Below are positions 31,701 through 44,049 of a DNA stretch of 64,000 nucleotides, one piece after another. This DNA is from Blasia pusilla (lineage: Eukaryota > Marchantiophyta > Marchantiopsida > Blasiales), in contig CM114271.1 of NCBI GenBank assembly GCA_050084515.1, positions 38,564,001 to 38,628,000 on the forward strand, read 5' to 3'. The notes under the pieces were generated by a model. It had not been told where the DNA came from, did not search any database, and saw only the letters and a program-made list of their open reading frames with translations. The position numbers and the translations under genes are program-made. Positions within the stretch are counted from its first letter, which is position 1. Every line of letters starts with the position of its first letter.

Positions 31701-33960
31701 ACTAGGAAAATATCACAATTGTTATTGAACCTTACTTGAGGATATCTATTTACATCTATAAGTTGTTAAATGAGGACATACAATGTAGAATCCCAAGTCC
31801 TTCCATAAATAATAATTGGAAGTATCACTAGATTTGGTGATTGCATGATTTAGTTATAAACGTCTCTCCAAAATGCTAGACCAAATAGCTAATAAACCAA
31901 TGCTTATCTACAAAGAGGCTAGGACATTTATACGGTTTGGGTTAAGAAAAGAAAAATCAGATACCACTCGTGCTCCATCTCTATCCATGTTTGATAAACA
32001 TCCTCTATCTTACTCTCTCTTCCTATAAAGTTTAAGATTACTGATGATTGTTATAATTATTCCCTCAAACTCATGAATTAGTGACAAGACTCATCAATCG
32101 CTAAACCCCTTCGGAAAGGCTCGTGGCCAAGTCATTATCCCAAGAGTGGTAATCCACTCTCATTGAAAGAGTAACCAAGTCCAATACCATAATTTCAAGA
32201 ATGACCAACACAACTCTTCTAAGATAAGATGTCTCTCCAAAGTAGTTGACTCCACACTCCTCAAACTCCTCAAGAATGGATCATGGCCAAGCTATTCTCC
32301 TAAGAGGGGTAATCCACTCTTATTCGAAGAGCAACCAAATTCGATATCATTATTTTAAGAATTCCAAAGACAACTCGAGAAAAATGGAATTCAAGATAAT
32401 GAATCTTTGAAGGTCCTTCCTCTTTGTATATTCATGAAGGATCTATAACAGTATAAAATAATGACAATCTTATCTTGTGCCACATGGGCTTCTCTCAAAG
32501 CTTAGCCAATCCCATTTGGATATAGATAGATTTCTTTTTATTTCTTCCTAAACGATCATCATAAAACCACTCCATATCCTTCCAACCATCCTAACTACCC
32601 TAGTCTGAACTTATTTATCAACTATGATTATTTTATTTTTTTATCATTAATAGGTCAAGTCACTACTTTACTTTTATGCTTCTTATGCCTCATTTCTGAC
32701 CTATTTTCCTAGAGTTACACCCAAATAAATGAGATATAAAACAATTGTCACGAACCTCATAACCAAACGAGTGCCGATACGAATCATCAGAACTCTAGTG
32801 GGCTCATACTAGGATGACTCCGCGTTGGAGAGGTCTCTTGAAGGAGACATGAGATGTGAGAGGCGTGAAAGTTATGAGTTTCATGCATTTATGGTTATAA
32901 CTCAGGAAACTTGGATCAAACATAAACCAAGACTTGAAAGAAGTCCAGTCTAGGAAGAGTGATTACCAAACAGGTTGAAAATCGGATTAAGAACGTAACT
33001 AGCGTTTGGGTTTGATTGTATTTGGACCATAGATTTTAGATCTAAAATATAATTTTGATGAATAAGAGGGCTTGAAAAGCTTATGCAAAGCCGATTCCAA
33101 CACACCAAAGATCCATACAAACGCATAAGCAGACGTTGAGAAAGTGCCCAAAAACTATTGTACGGGGAGTTGGGTCAAGGGCCAAAAGGAGCAGCCCGAT
33201 AATCCTTTTCCAATGATAGGAGGAGGGCAGAGAACTCCATAATAACTTATAAGGGGAAGAGTATCGAAGGGTGCTTGGGATCTTAACTCCACTTTAGGGA
33301 GCCACGGGGCGAAGCAAGGGTATAGAATGGATCAAGAGGTTGGCATTGGGATGTGAACCCCTAGCCAAGTCCAAGGAGTGAATTTCGGAGATCACTCTTG
33401 GATTCCAACCCGCGTCTCATTTTTTGGATCTTGGTTAGGGACTCATGCGAGGTCCATTGGATAGTTGGGATCATTAAGTGTGCGAGCGTTGTTTAAGTTG
33501 CTTTGACTATTCATAAAGTGTATTCCAAATCTAGGAAGACTAGCTTGCTTGTACTAGGAAATGGTGAACTAGGAGGGTTGAGCTTGATGAATGGATCGAA
33601 AGGAGAACTTGGGGAGATAAAAGGCTAATTGACCCAAACCAAACTAACGTGAATGTGTTTGGGTGCAGATCAGCAATATGAGCGTCTCATACTAAACGTA
33701 CGCTTTTGCAAAACTTGAGATTGGCGTTCAAGAGGAGTATATACATGACATTGACTCACTACTTTTTTCTCTCTTTTTTTGTCTCCTTTATGACCTTCTT
33801 TTCTTAGAATTGGGCCCACATGAATAAGGTGCCATCAAGATATTTAAACATAAAATTTTATTTTCCTAAGCTAATCACTCAATATATGAACTCTCTCTAA
33901 CATTGATAAGAGTGAAATGTACATGATAGATCACTTTACTATAAGACAATAGTGGCAAGG
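31700..33960 (-). repeat. Repeat family X, inverted copy, interrupted by an F-type LTR
   Basis: The reverse complement matches 3745-4800: 33751-33960 corresponds to the start and 31700-32745 to the rest, with the LTR at 32746-33750 between. The roughly 160-bp internal duplication is present (near 32126 and 32287), each with GAGTGGTAATCCACTC or a close variant. Confidence 0.62.
32746..33750 (+). repeat. Solo LTR of the F family
   Basis: Starts TGTCACGAACCTCATAACC and ends ACATGACA. About 1005 bp aligns in order with F's LTR (GAGTGCCGATACG, GGAAACTTGGATC, ACTAGCGTTTGGG, TGGGTGCAGATCAGC, GTACGCTTTTGCAAAAC, GGCGTTCAAGAGGAG). No 5-bp target duplication is visible (ACAAT versus TTGAC). Instead, about 90 bp of flanking family-X sequence is present on both sides. 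Confidence 0.82.
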
Positions 33961-33999
33961 GTGTTGGCTTCCTTCACCCCCTCTGTGAACGAAGGAATC

Positions 34000-35330
34000 A
34001 AAGAGAAACCTACCTGTTTGTTCTAATACATCTAATCTCGGAAAATTTCCTTGCATATCCAACAAGGAAGTGAGTGGTTTGCTTTTTGTATATTTGTGCA
34101 AGGACTTGTATAAGGCTATCTATGAGAATTCTTGGTTTATTTATAACCCTATCTATTAATACCATTGATAGCCACTTTTCCTTGTGGATAGAAACCCTCC
34201 ATGTATGAATGTGCCCTAGGCATGTTTGCTCCAAGTTACACACAATTATCTCACATTGATGTGAAATTTTAAGTGGTTGACAAAGAACCCTCCATTCACA
34301 AATTTTATCTTAACAAGATGCACCCTTCCCCTTAATTATTGATGTATACCTAGACAATGGACCACATGCCCCATTCTTTGTCATGATAACTTTGGTTCTA
34401 TCATGCGATGTTTAGTCTTGCTTTTTCCTTTTCTCCATGCGAACGCCCGAGCTTACCATTTCTTATATGAAAGAATTTTTAAATTATGGATCGTGGGGCC
34501 TCTTAGTATGTTATGGGCACTATAAGACTTCCATTTCACAAGGAAACCACAATATTTTTGGGTCTTGAAAATCTTTACATTTCCCCAAAATATCTCCAAT
34601 CAAAATTTTAATAGAGTATTGGCGGAAACTATTGTCCCTTTCTCTCCAATATGATGTAGGCAATATTAGAGGTTGAGTGGTTTTAGTCACATCCTTATAA
34701 TTAGCAAAAATTGGCTCCTTAAGTTTAGCCGCCAATATTCCACACACATTATTCGCTATTGGTTTTGTATATATTAGTTATCCTAGCATAATTAACATTA
34801 ACTGCCATTGACCCAATAACATCCTCTGCCTTTTTTGGACTTACTACGATTAGCCACTGTTTTTGCACAAAGATTAGTTGTTGTTGCTACACTTAGATTA
34901 TCTACCATTGAGCAACTCTTATCCGCCATCTAGGCTACTGGTCATGTCAAGTAAAGGTAAGGGGCGTATGAAACCAAATTTCTTTCTCAATTTATCCTTG
35001 CAATATACTATCTGAGGATCCTCGAGCAACTCTCCATTTGTTGTAGTCTTCTAATCCCTACCAGGATTCTCCCCACATCTTTTTGGGAGACCTTTCTCTC
35101 TAATTTTCATGCCAAATTTGCATATTCAAAGTCTATACCATTTCTTGCTTGGTGAACAATGCTTCATTCTATAATTCAGCGAGCACCAACAATCTAGTGC
35201 AGACTCAAATTCATCCAACTTTCAAAACAAAAGCTTTAATTATATCTATTGTCCATGCCTTCTAATTGGACATGAAAATCTCAATGTTGATAATTGATTG
35301 CATTTCATTTACTTCAAAATAACAGTCAAG
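34000..35330. other. AT-rich intergenic DNA, no gene seen
   Basis: Only short frames, none recognisable. The TTAGC-type words recur at 34790-34930. Confidence 0.5.
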
Positions 35331-35770
35331 GTGGCTATTTCTCTAGCTTCCATTCTATTGATACAATATCTGCCATGGCGTATACTTTGGTGGTTGTATC
35401 TACATAATGTTAAGTCTATTACATATTCACTCAACAATTCATCCACCATGGGGTCTCTATTTGGTTTACCATTTATCCGCCATGGCGGTTGATATAGTGG
35501 TTAATTATATACACTGGGTAGGGCGCCAATGCAAGTAGACCTCATAGATACAATCTTACATTCTTTCGATCCTATATCTACCACGACGGTTATTTTGATG
35601 GCTATTTTTAGACTATGTTAGGGCATAGCGCCTACAAAAATATAAAATTTTCAAGTAGCAAATGACCCTTATAGACATAATCCTCCGCTGAAATAAACCC
35701 TATCCTACATTTTTTTCTATCAAACATCCACCTCGATGGCTACTTGTACACCATGCTTTGGACCCTACAC
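35331..35770. repeat. Degenerate tandem repeat with CCATGG-centred palindromes
   Basis: Four related blocks start near 35371 (TGCCATGGCG), 35477 (CCGCCATGGCGG), 35581 (CCACGACGG) and 35730 (CCTCGATGG). Each is followed by a GGTGGTT/GATGGCTATT-type word, and two also share TAGGGC(AT)xGCGCC and ATAGA(T/C)A(C/T)AATC downstream. Spacing is about 104-150 bp. No coding frame. Confidence 0.4.
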
Positions 35771-35775
35771 ACCTA

Positions 35776-36387
35776 CTAATGCAACCCCTTTACCCACAAA
35801 CCGCACACGTGTTTATCTTCTTCCAAAGTAAAGCCTTCGAGACTGGAATCAATCTTAGATATGGATGCCCTCCATATCTCAAAAGCATCCCAAGACTCTC
35901 TTGCTAATTGGCTTCGTTTTTGTTTCTCCTCTTGGAAATTACTACCAAATAATCCCTTTTGATCCATGGGAAAATGATGTCTACTCATGTCAAGACAATT
36001 ATCAACCATAGATAAGACCGGAGGATCTCTAGGTAGCTCAATACCATCAATTCTAGACCAAGGGATGGTCAAAAAACGATGAATAACCAAAGAATGTCAT
36101 ACTTAAGTTAGGATGACTCTTGAAGATCATTTTCCAAGCAACAGGCCAAAATGCCACCAAGTCATAGTAAGCCTAACTATCGATTGCTCCTCTATCCTAC
36201 CATTTCTCTCTACATTAGCAACATAGAAGAATATTAGAAGCAATAAGTTCAAAATGTGACGTGGCACTCCCAAGGGGCCACTCAAGCAATAAATTTGGGG
36301 AGAGGGCTTCTTAGGCAAGGAAAGTATGCCAAGGGACCACTTAACCAAATATTTGCAATAGGAATGGACCATATGAAGAATATCCAC
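35776..36387 (-). pseudogene. Possible decayed coding segment of unknown family
   Basis: On the minus strand one frame is open from 36387 to 36130 and again from 36090 to 35776. The two are separated only by three stops within about 11 codons (TGA, TAA, TGA, all possible C-to-T products). The first part has a hydrophobic LLLLIFFYVANVERNG segment. The second has RESWDAFEIWRASISKID and an acidic HVCGLWVKGLH end. I do not recognise the protein. The balanced composition in an AT-rich setting suggests former coding sequence, but chance is possible. Confidence 0.28.
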
Positions 36388-37084
36388 TCAAATAATTATA
36401 TTTCATCTTGTTCATCAAATTTCATGTTATGGTCCATGGGTTATTTCAATTAAAATAGTGAGTCCACATTCTTGAGTCTAGTTATGCTGATGCAACTATA
36501 TTTGTGAAAATTGCACACTTTGTCATGATGTAATGAGTTGTTTCTATTCATCTATATAACTATTTGCGCACCTTTACCTACAAGCTAGAAAATTTAGGAC
36601 TCAAAAGGTGTTGCCACGTATTCAAACTTGTTAGCTTCAATCTATCTTGATCGTACTATAACTAAAAGAAATGGATTTTGGTTTAAAATATATCCTAATT
36701 ATGCTAGATTTTCAAAACATAAGATTTTTTGGGATAATCCTTTTTCTTTTCATACTCAATCACATCACTACACAATATATACTTATCATCATCCGACAAG
36801 ATAAAAAATCCTAAAAATTGAACTTAAATCATGGAATACATATCCATACAATCATATACTAATAGGTCTCCAATAAAAATTAGTGTGCAACCATACTCTC
36901 CCATCAAAAAACTCTCTTCTACGTAAAATCAAACCTACATACTCATTCCCACCTCATCAATAGATTATGGTTAACCTATCGAGATGAACACTCATTGTGA
37001 GAATGCCAAGCATATACTATTTATTCCCATGTAAGGATCAAGGTTGCACACGAAAAAAGTCTGTGTCCACAAACATGTCTATGC

Positions 37085-37260
37085 GGGCCTAGGTACGCGT
37101 GGCTCCCATATGAGCCCGCGGCCTTAGGTTGCGGGCTTGCCGTGGGCAAGTGCAAGATGTACGCGGGCCAAAAGAGGGTGTGGACTCAGCTAGCCCACAT
37201 GTAGGCAATGGGATCAAGGGCGGCCTTGGATGTAGGCCGTGGGTACCCAGGTGGCATGTC
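37085..37260. other. Short GC-rich segment rich in GCGGGC and GGCC words
   Basis: GC-rich block (GAGCCCGCGG, TTGCGGGCTTGCCG, GGGCGGCCTTGG, GTAGGCCGTGGGTACC) with imperfect inverted words, followed by an element tail at 37380. No gene recognised. Confidence 0.35.
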
Positions 37261-37379
37261 CATCCCATATATGAACCGTCTTGTTCGTTTATGTGCAACC
37301 TTGGTGAGGATTTGAGGGTGAGCACGCGTTTGGTGATATTTTGATTGTGATGGAACTGATGATGCTTGATGTGTATAGA

Positions 37380-38181
37380 ATGCTATATCATGTCATGTAG
37401 ATGTGACGTGTACTATCTAGCATTAGGCAGACCCAATTTCCAATTAGGGGGACAATTTCCTGGTCTTGGTGTACATTTGTAAGTATATTTTGTTTGTGTG
37501 TGAATCTACCCATATGTTGGGAAGATCAATGTTGTGTTTTGTGTAGATATGAACAGAAACATGAATTGTGTATGCGCATAACATTTGTCACATCTTCCTA
37601 AGCTAACATGGAGAGTTATACCGTGTCGGAAATATAGAGGGTTAGTAGGTTGTTTGGGTGTAACTTGATCATGAGGTGTCAGATGAGGCTGACAAATTTT
37701 AAGAGTCTTATCTTTTGTTATTCTCAGCCAAGTGACCATATGATCAAGTCAAGGGTCATTAGGTTACTTGTGCATGCAAGTTATCGTTTGGATGGTTCTT
37801 TTTTGGGGAAGAGATTTTGCCTCTTGCGAAGGGTATAAGAGAAGGAGAGAGGGCTTTCCCAAGCCATCTTTCTCATGTTGAGCCTTAGGAGCACCTCTCT
37901 TGTTTAGTTTTTAGTTGGAACTAAGGTGCTAAAGTTTAGATACCCTTATGGCGAAGGATGGATGTGGCTTGCTATCATATACAAATTTGAGAGTGAAGTT
38001 TTCCGTATGAGTTGTTTTTACTTGGATTTTACAATTGTGTGGTCTTAGTATGCATGCATAGATGATCTTAGAAAATTTTGTTTCTGTGTGTATCTACCCG
38101 TGTGTTGGGAAGATTTATATTATATGTTGTATAGATATGACTAACGATGTGAATTGTGTAGTAATGTGTATGCGCACCACA
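37380..38181 (+). mobile_element. Isolated 3' end (r-485-r terminal repeat) of a DCM-family relative
   Basis: A short 3' UTR (ACTATCTAGCATTAG) and G-rich tract (AATTAGGGGGACAA) are followed by r1 (37461-37583), about 456 bp, and r2 (38040-38181). The whole has the same layout as A's terminal repeat (4887-5625), and the middle shares CCAAGCCATCTTTCTCATGTTG-type sequence and a TATA-like TATAAGAG at 37834. No coding region precedes it, so this is either a truncated element or a TRIM-like miniature. Confidence 0.55.
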
Positions 38182-40153
38182 TAGAGCATATCTTTAGATA
38201 TTTTAAGAAACTATATAAAATTTCCCACATTTATCCTAAATGATTGTCTTTTTTTTCATCTCACATTTCTCATACCAAAATTTTCCAAAAGATACAATAT
38301 ATGTATTATATAAATAAAGTATTGCAACATACTACAAAAATTATTTTCTATCCTACAAGATGAAATAAATGGAAGAGAATAGATGTATTTCAAAAATTTA
38401 GAATGAAGCTTAATATTACTTAAAACCTTTAATTCTGAGAAAATAATGAAGTATGAGTACGGTAATTTTTTTAAAAATTAGGCTTTTTGGATAAAAGCAA
38501 TGAGAAGATGTGTAATGAATCAAAGAAAACAAAACATAAAGCAAGAATCTTTCATGATTGCGAGTGCTACTAGTAGTATTAATAATCCAAAATAAAATAG
38601 CATCTTGTATGTTTCCCATGAGTTATAATATCAAACCCACTCCTGAAAAAATTTCAAGAAAGTTTGGCATATAAATATTAGGACATCAAAATCCCATTTT
38701 GGACTTTACTTCTATAGTCTTTGTCAAGATCCGCCATTATATTTAGAATTAACCCCAAAATAGGCACTTAGTTTTTAGACCATTATCTCACATATATGTG
38801 TATAGAGTAAAAAGAATTTACATGAATAGTATTGACTACTACTAAAGTCTTTACATCAAATAGAACAAAGTCTAATATTAATCTAAAGATATGAACAACA
38901 AACTATGATGATACAAGGTCATATTTAAGTACGAAATATCTTATACTATAGAAAAATAAAATCATTTGCAAGTGTGTATGGATTGAAATATATATTAATT
39001 TATAGAACCATTAAGTTATTTATAATAATTTATATTTTCATATATAATTGGATTATTTTTATTTAAGAATATATCTTGATGTACCCAAGTATATAGGGTA
39101 TTAAATTAAACATTTTTTATGACTGGAAATATATGTGACATAATTAAGAAAAAAATTATAAGATTTCTTATTTAAATGATTTTTATCAACTCTGATTGTA
39201 ATAAATTCTTTATGGAGATCCCAAAAATCAAATAGATGAGTACACATGAAATATCTTCATCAAACGCATCAACATAAAAAAAATATTAGCACATGGCTTT
39301 GATGGATTACAATAAATAATCAAAGATAAAGAACCTTAATCAAAGATAAGAATGAATCAAAAATATTATTACCATTAATTACACTCTAATGAAGCCTACA
39401 TTTGAAGGAAAAATGAACTTACTCATTTTTTGCAAATCATCTAGAAAACCCACTCCTAAAATTTATAATTACAAGTTTTCCTAATGCACATTATTATACA
39501 TAACTCTTAAGATATCTTAGAGAAGTTCCATCTACTAAACTTCTCTTTATTATATTATAAATTTCCCTTCTATGCAAATATTTGACCTTCTTCATGCAAT
39601 CATGTCAATGAGAGAATGTGGAATAGTCATCAAAGTATATGAATACATTTAAAATCCAGAAATATTGAAATCTAGCAGGACATGCATATGATCATGATGA
39701 TTGCAAAAGCATTTGTAATAATCTTCAAAGGAAATGAACAACTCCAATATAAATTAAAATAGGTGTAGAAGGTTTCTTTTTTTTAATTCTCATTTGCAAG
39801 ATAAAGAAAATGTATCATGATCATGAAGTTATAAGGAAACTTTTTAAAAATATCCAAACATTGTAAATTAATATGAAAGTTCTAATTTTTCACAACTCTT
39901 ATTCAAGGGGCCACTTTTAAGACTATGTATGCCACAAGTTTCTCTTTTGTCCAAAGTCTCATCTAGATTATACATGAACGTTTACATCTAGTGGCTATTA
40001 TCTTTCTACGAAACGATATTATATGGCATGTAAATGGAGGTTGGTATACATACTCCAACATCATACCAATTTTATACCACAATATTTTCACCGAAAATCT
40101 AAGGATTTTTAATAGTTTTGGATGTTTCATCAAAGATTGTTTTGTGATGCCTT
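38182..40153. other. AT-rich intergenic DNA, no gene seen
   Basis: Very AT-rich, with no open frame of note and no recognised repeat. Confidence 0.6.
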
Positions 40154-40595
40154 TGTCACGACTGTTAGGATAGATCGGTGGGATCTAGCAAAGCATCTGC
40201 AAGAGTAGTGGAGGATAGGCCCAAGAGGTCGAGGATGACTTTTTGAGGCCCTAGGAAATCTAAGAGAGCAGGTTTCCCCTTCGTTTTGGCTCATTTGGAG
40301 CCATATAGAAAAACTTACTATTTCAGGTAAGTTTCCATGTTAGGGATAGTTGAATTTCCACTTTGGGAAGTGGCCCTTGACCCGCTACAGCAGGTCAAGA
40401 GCCAAGGAGGTGACCTACGAGCATAGGTTACCATTGAGAGGGTTTGGGAGAGGGAAGCGGGTATACCTCCAAGAGAGAGCTTGAGACCTCAATGTCTCTT
40501 TGTTCAACCTCTTGGCATAAGCCAACGGAGCTATGGTCCCTTGCTTTGTGAGTGTAACCCAAGCCTCTCATTAGGAGAGTGGGTTTGGTTTGACA
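40154..40595 (+). repeat. 5' LTR (W) of element D
   Basis: 442 bp, TGTCACGACTGTTAGG to GGTTTGACA. Aligns end to end with 53365-53808. Contains the conserved donor-like AGGTAAGT at 40325-40332. Confidence 0.75.
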
Positions 40596-41077
40596 TGAGA
40601 AAGAGTGCACACCTTTGAGAGCTATGGTGTGAGATGGTGTAGAGAGAGATTGGATCTTACTTTACAAAGAGAGAATGAGAGAGCTCCATGGGGGAGCTCG
40701 CTGGTCACTCGTTGTTTTTGCACGCTGGAGACCGTGTTCCCCGTTCAGAGGCTCATGGGAGTGCTCACCGGAGCAAGGGTTTCTTTGATTGTTCTTTGCA
40801 TTTGTCGATTTTTGGTGTGGAAGAGTGGCCCGCAGAAGCGCTACCCAGTTTCTGATAGGGATTGATTATGGGAACGGGTTGCCCCATGTTGGCGTCTCGA
40901 AAGCACCATGTATCCAATTGATTTGTATTTCTACATGTTTTACATTTTCTTTGGAAGAAATCAGCCTGGAAGCGCTGCCAAATTTTATGTAGGAGAAAGA
41001 GATATTGGGCTTTACAACAGTCCCTGTCAATTTTTACTGGAATGTCAAATTATAAATATTTTTTGATGCTATTGCAG
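40327..41077 (+). other. Candidate leader intron of element D
   Basis: GTAAGT donor in the LTR and an acceptor TTTTTTGATGCTATTGCAG ending at 41077. Position and length match the candidate intron of C (746 versus 751 bp), although much of the sequence between has diverged. Confidence 0.4.
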
Positions 41078-42180
41078 ATCATAAAGCTATGCACATTGTG
41101 CAAGAAACAATGGGAAATTTGGAGTTGCGAGCAAAAAGTTATGGTTAATCTTGCAAAATTTCCATTGCTAGGCAATTTTAAGGATGAAATTGTTCAAACC
41201 CTAAACCAGTCGCCACGCCGGCGACGGCCGTCACCGTCATAGTCACCATCAATGGTCCGCCCTCAAAGGTCAACTATCACCGTCAATAGTCCACCGTCTG
41301 TTTTCCACCCTTTGGTTTCCATTGCCTCCATTACGGAGTGGAGGGTCTTCCACGACGTTCGTTAATTCTCTGACTTGCGTCGCCACCATGTACTTTGTTT
41401 TGCCCGGCACCATCATCGCAGTTTCATCATCAACCAATGATGGCAGATGACCTCCGGTTATGGTGTTTAAGTTTTGATTTCATGCTGGTATGTTGTGATT
41501 GGTAGCCGCTCGACGACGATCGAGTACCGTGCTGTGACGCCCGTAGCCGCGACGCGTCGCTGATTGCTGCGCCGTGCCGCTCGTGGCCGCACCGCAACGT
41601 CTCGATTGTGGAACTGATCCTTCACTAAGGAGCAGAGCGTGTGAATTTCTGATTGAGGAGGGTATGCCACCGAGTGCCGCACCCCATTCGCGAGTGCCGT
41701 GTTGTTTGTAGCCGTTCCGTGCTGCCATTGTCGCACCGGACCGCTCGACCTGCACCGCACATCGAGGAGGTTGAGCAGCGTCAGTACGAGAGGAGCAAGA
41801 CTTGCTGATTGGAGGCGTTATATTCACAACCGAGTTGGGGTCGAGATTTGCAGTTGCTGAGGAGCGACATCGACATGTGTTCAGGTTACCCATTCTGGTC
41901 CTTTACCCTCCACGCGTGAGGGATTCTGGGATTTGGGTAGTTTATTTGGGGATATTGGGTTGTGTGGATGCTGAGAGCATCATTCATGTATGTGGTTTAG
42001 GGGACATAGACCTGTGCGGGATGTCTAGAGTTGAGGGTAGGTTGTCGATGAGATGATAGCCTGGTCGATTTACCGCACCACGCCGCATGTTGTTGCACGT
42101 TACACGTTTCCGGGAGGGAGAGTGTAGATCCAGTGCCGCATGTTTGGGATGAGTGATTGAGGGATTACTCATAAGGTTGA
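41078..42180 (+). other. CpG-retaining untranslated leader of element D
   Basis: Corresponds to 22653-23780 in C. Dense in CpG between about 41210 and 41770 (CGCCACGCCGGCGACGG, GCCGCGACGCGTCGC). The rest of D has fewer CpG. No primer-binding site recognised. Confidence 0.5.
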
Positions 42181-42328
42181 GAGTGATCAGGTGAGAGGGT
42201 CACGAGGGTCATCACGACGTCCGTTTGGGTCTTTGAGAGGCGAGGTGGTGAATATGAGAGTAGCTCTAGAGGTTTTACACGGAGTGGCGCGAGGTTCCAA
42301 GGGTCTCCACGTGAGGGACCACCTCGAC
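42181..42328 (+). pseudogene. Element D gag, 5' fragment interrupted by F
   Basis: Matches the start of C's gag (C 23781-23930): basic Arg/Ser/Pro-rich text ending in PPR just before the insertion. TCGAC at 42324-42328 is the left copy of F's target duplication; gag resumes at 49651. Confidence 0.75.
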
Positions 42329-43330
42329 TGTTGCGCCCCTACTCTCCTTGAACGTCAATCTTTAGTGTTGCGGAAGCGTGCGTTCAGTAGGTCACGAACT
42401 CATCGCCGATCTGCACCCAAACACGCACTCTCGTTAGTCGGGTTTGGCCAACCGGCGTTCCAACCCACCGAGTCCTAAACTCGGCGTCTCCTCAAGCTCA
42501 GCCTTCCTTAGTTCCTAGCTCCCAACACATGGCAAGTCCTTCAAGACTTGGAACAGACTTCTTGGTTAGTCCAGGGATCTGAAACGGCACTTGCACGCCT
42601 AGCGATCCCAACTGTTCAACGATCCTCGTGTGAGTTCCGAACCGAGACCCAAGTAATTGAGTCGCGGCGTGAAATCCAAGAGGGATGTCTAAAATCGCCT
42701 CAATGGACTTGGTGCAGGATTTCCAACCCAACGCCCAAACTCGCGTTCCGTTCCATGCCCTCGAGCCGCCCCGCGGCGCCCAAAGTGGGGTTTGGGTTCC
42801 AAGCACTCTCGGAGACCTTCCCCCTTACTAGTACTTCTGGGTTCACCAATAACCCCTCCCCTTTGGGAAAAGAGGTTCGGGCCCTTCATTGTGGCCCTCA
42901 ACCCGACTCCACTTACAGTCGTTTTCGGGTCGTATCTCGGCCGCTGCTTATGCGTTTGCAGCGATCTTTGGTGTGTTTGAACCGGCTCTTTATAAGCTTT
43001 CCAAATCACTCTTATTTGCTCCAAACGCATCTCAGCGCTAAAAGTTATGGCCATAAATACAGTTGGAAGCTCTCAAACGCAAGTGGCGTTCCAAATCCGG
43101 ATCTTTCCTTTGGCAACCCACTTCCTAGACTCGACTTCTTTCAAGTCTCATTCCGCGTTTGGTCCAGGTTTCTGAGTCGCGACCATCACATCTGAAACGC
43201 GACTTCTCGCTCGCGTCTCGTCTCTTGTCTCCTCTTTGAGACAACTCCAACGCAAGCAAACCATCTTAGCGTGAGCCCGCTAATGTTCGATATTCCGCTT
43301 GGCACTTGTTTGGTCATGAGGGTCGCGACA
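42329..43330 (-). repeat. Element F LTR, left (3' LTR)
   Basis: Plus-strand ends TGTTGCGCCCC and GGGTCGCGACA. 1002 bp, aligned throughout with 48652-49645. A 215-codon plus-strand frame inside it is LTR sequence, not a gene. Confidence 0.93.
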
Positions 43331-43346
43331 CTCACCCCTCTTTTAG
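43331..43346 (-). other. Element F polypurine tract
   Basis: Minus strand reads CTAAAAGAGGGGTGAG directly before the 3' LTR. Confidence 0.75.
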
Positions 43347-44049
43347 AGGTTGATGCCCTCATCAATGCAAACCTTTATTATGTCAAGTCTCCTGGGGAGC
43401 CTACCCCTTGACATTGAATTGCGTTCTGGTGGCTAACCGGCAATTCCTCTTAGTCTCTAGTTGTCGCTTTGCCCCACTTAGAATTATTAGCCTCTTATCT
43501 TCGATAAGCCTGGACTAGTTCCAAGGAACTAACCTATCAAATAAGCTAACTAAGTGTGCAACCTTAGACTCTTTCGACTCATTCTCATCAGTAAACATCA
43601 CACCTGCTTACCTGGTCCACAAATCGCACTACTATTGGGTCGCTCTTGTATTCGACTTAGGCGCGTCACTAAGTTTACTTATGTGGCCACAAGTAAGATC
43701 ACCCCAAGCCCCAAGACAGACTTCAGCTGCCCCGCCGACGCTAGGGCGAGCCCGAGTGTAATCCACCACAAGGTCCTGTTCTAGGTGCTTATCCACATAC
43801 GAGCTCTCACCTCAAATACTTTTGTCTGGCCCTCTTGTCGTACATTCTAAGTATATGATGAACGACTCATAGCCATGCACTACCACATACAAATTGCAAT
43901 CAACACGGTATCGAATCTCCAAATCCATACACTCCTTTATTGCAACACTAGCATATTCTAGTTACAACGGCCTTCGCCCAAGATTCCACCGATTACAATT
44001 CATGTCTCTAGCTTCTCCTCGTACTAACGATGTGCTTCGCTTGTGTTCG

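Noticed and set aside
35298-35492. Plus-strand frame with hydrophobic residues
   Set aside because: Overlaps the degenerate tandem array; no domain and no conserved start.
42548-43195. 215-codon plus-strand open frame
   Set aside because: Lies wholly in the F LTR, and a shorter version occurs in the other LTR (49089-49511). It is repeat sequence conserved because the LTRs are nearly identical, with no domain.
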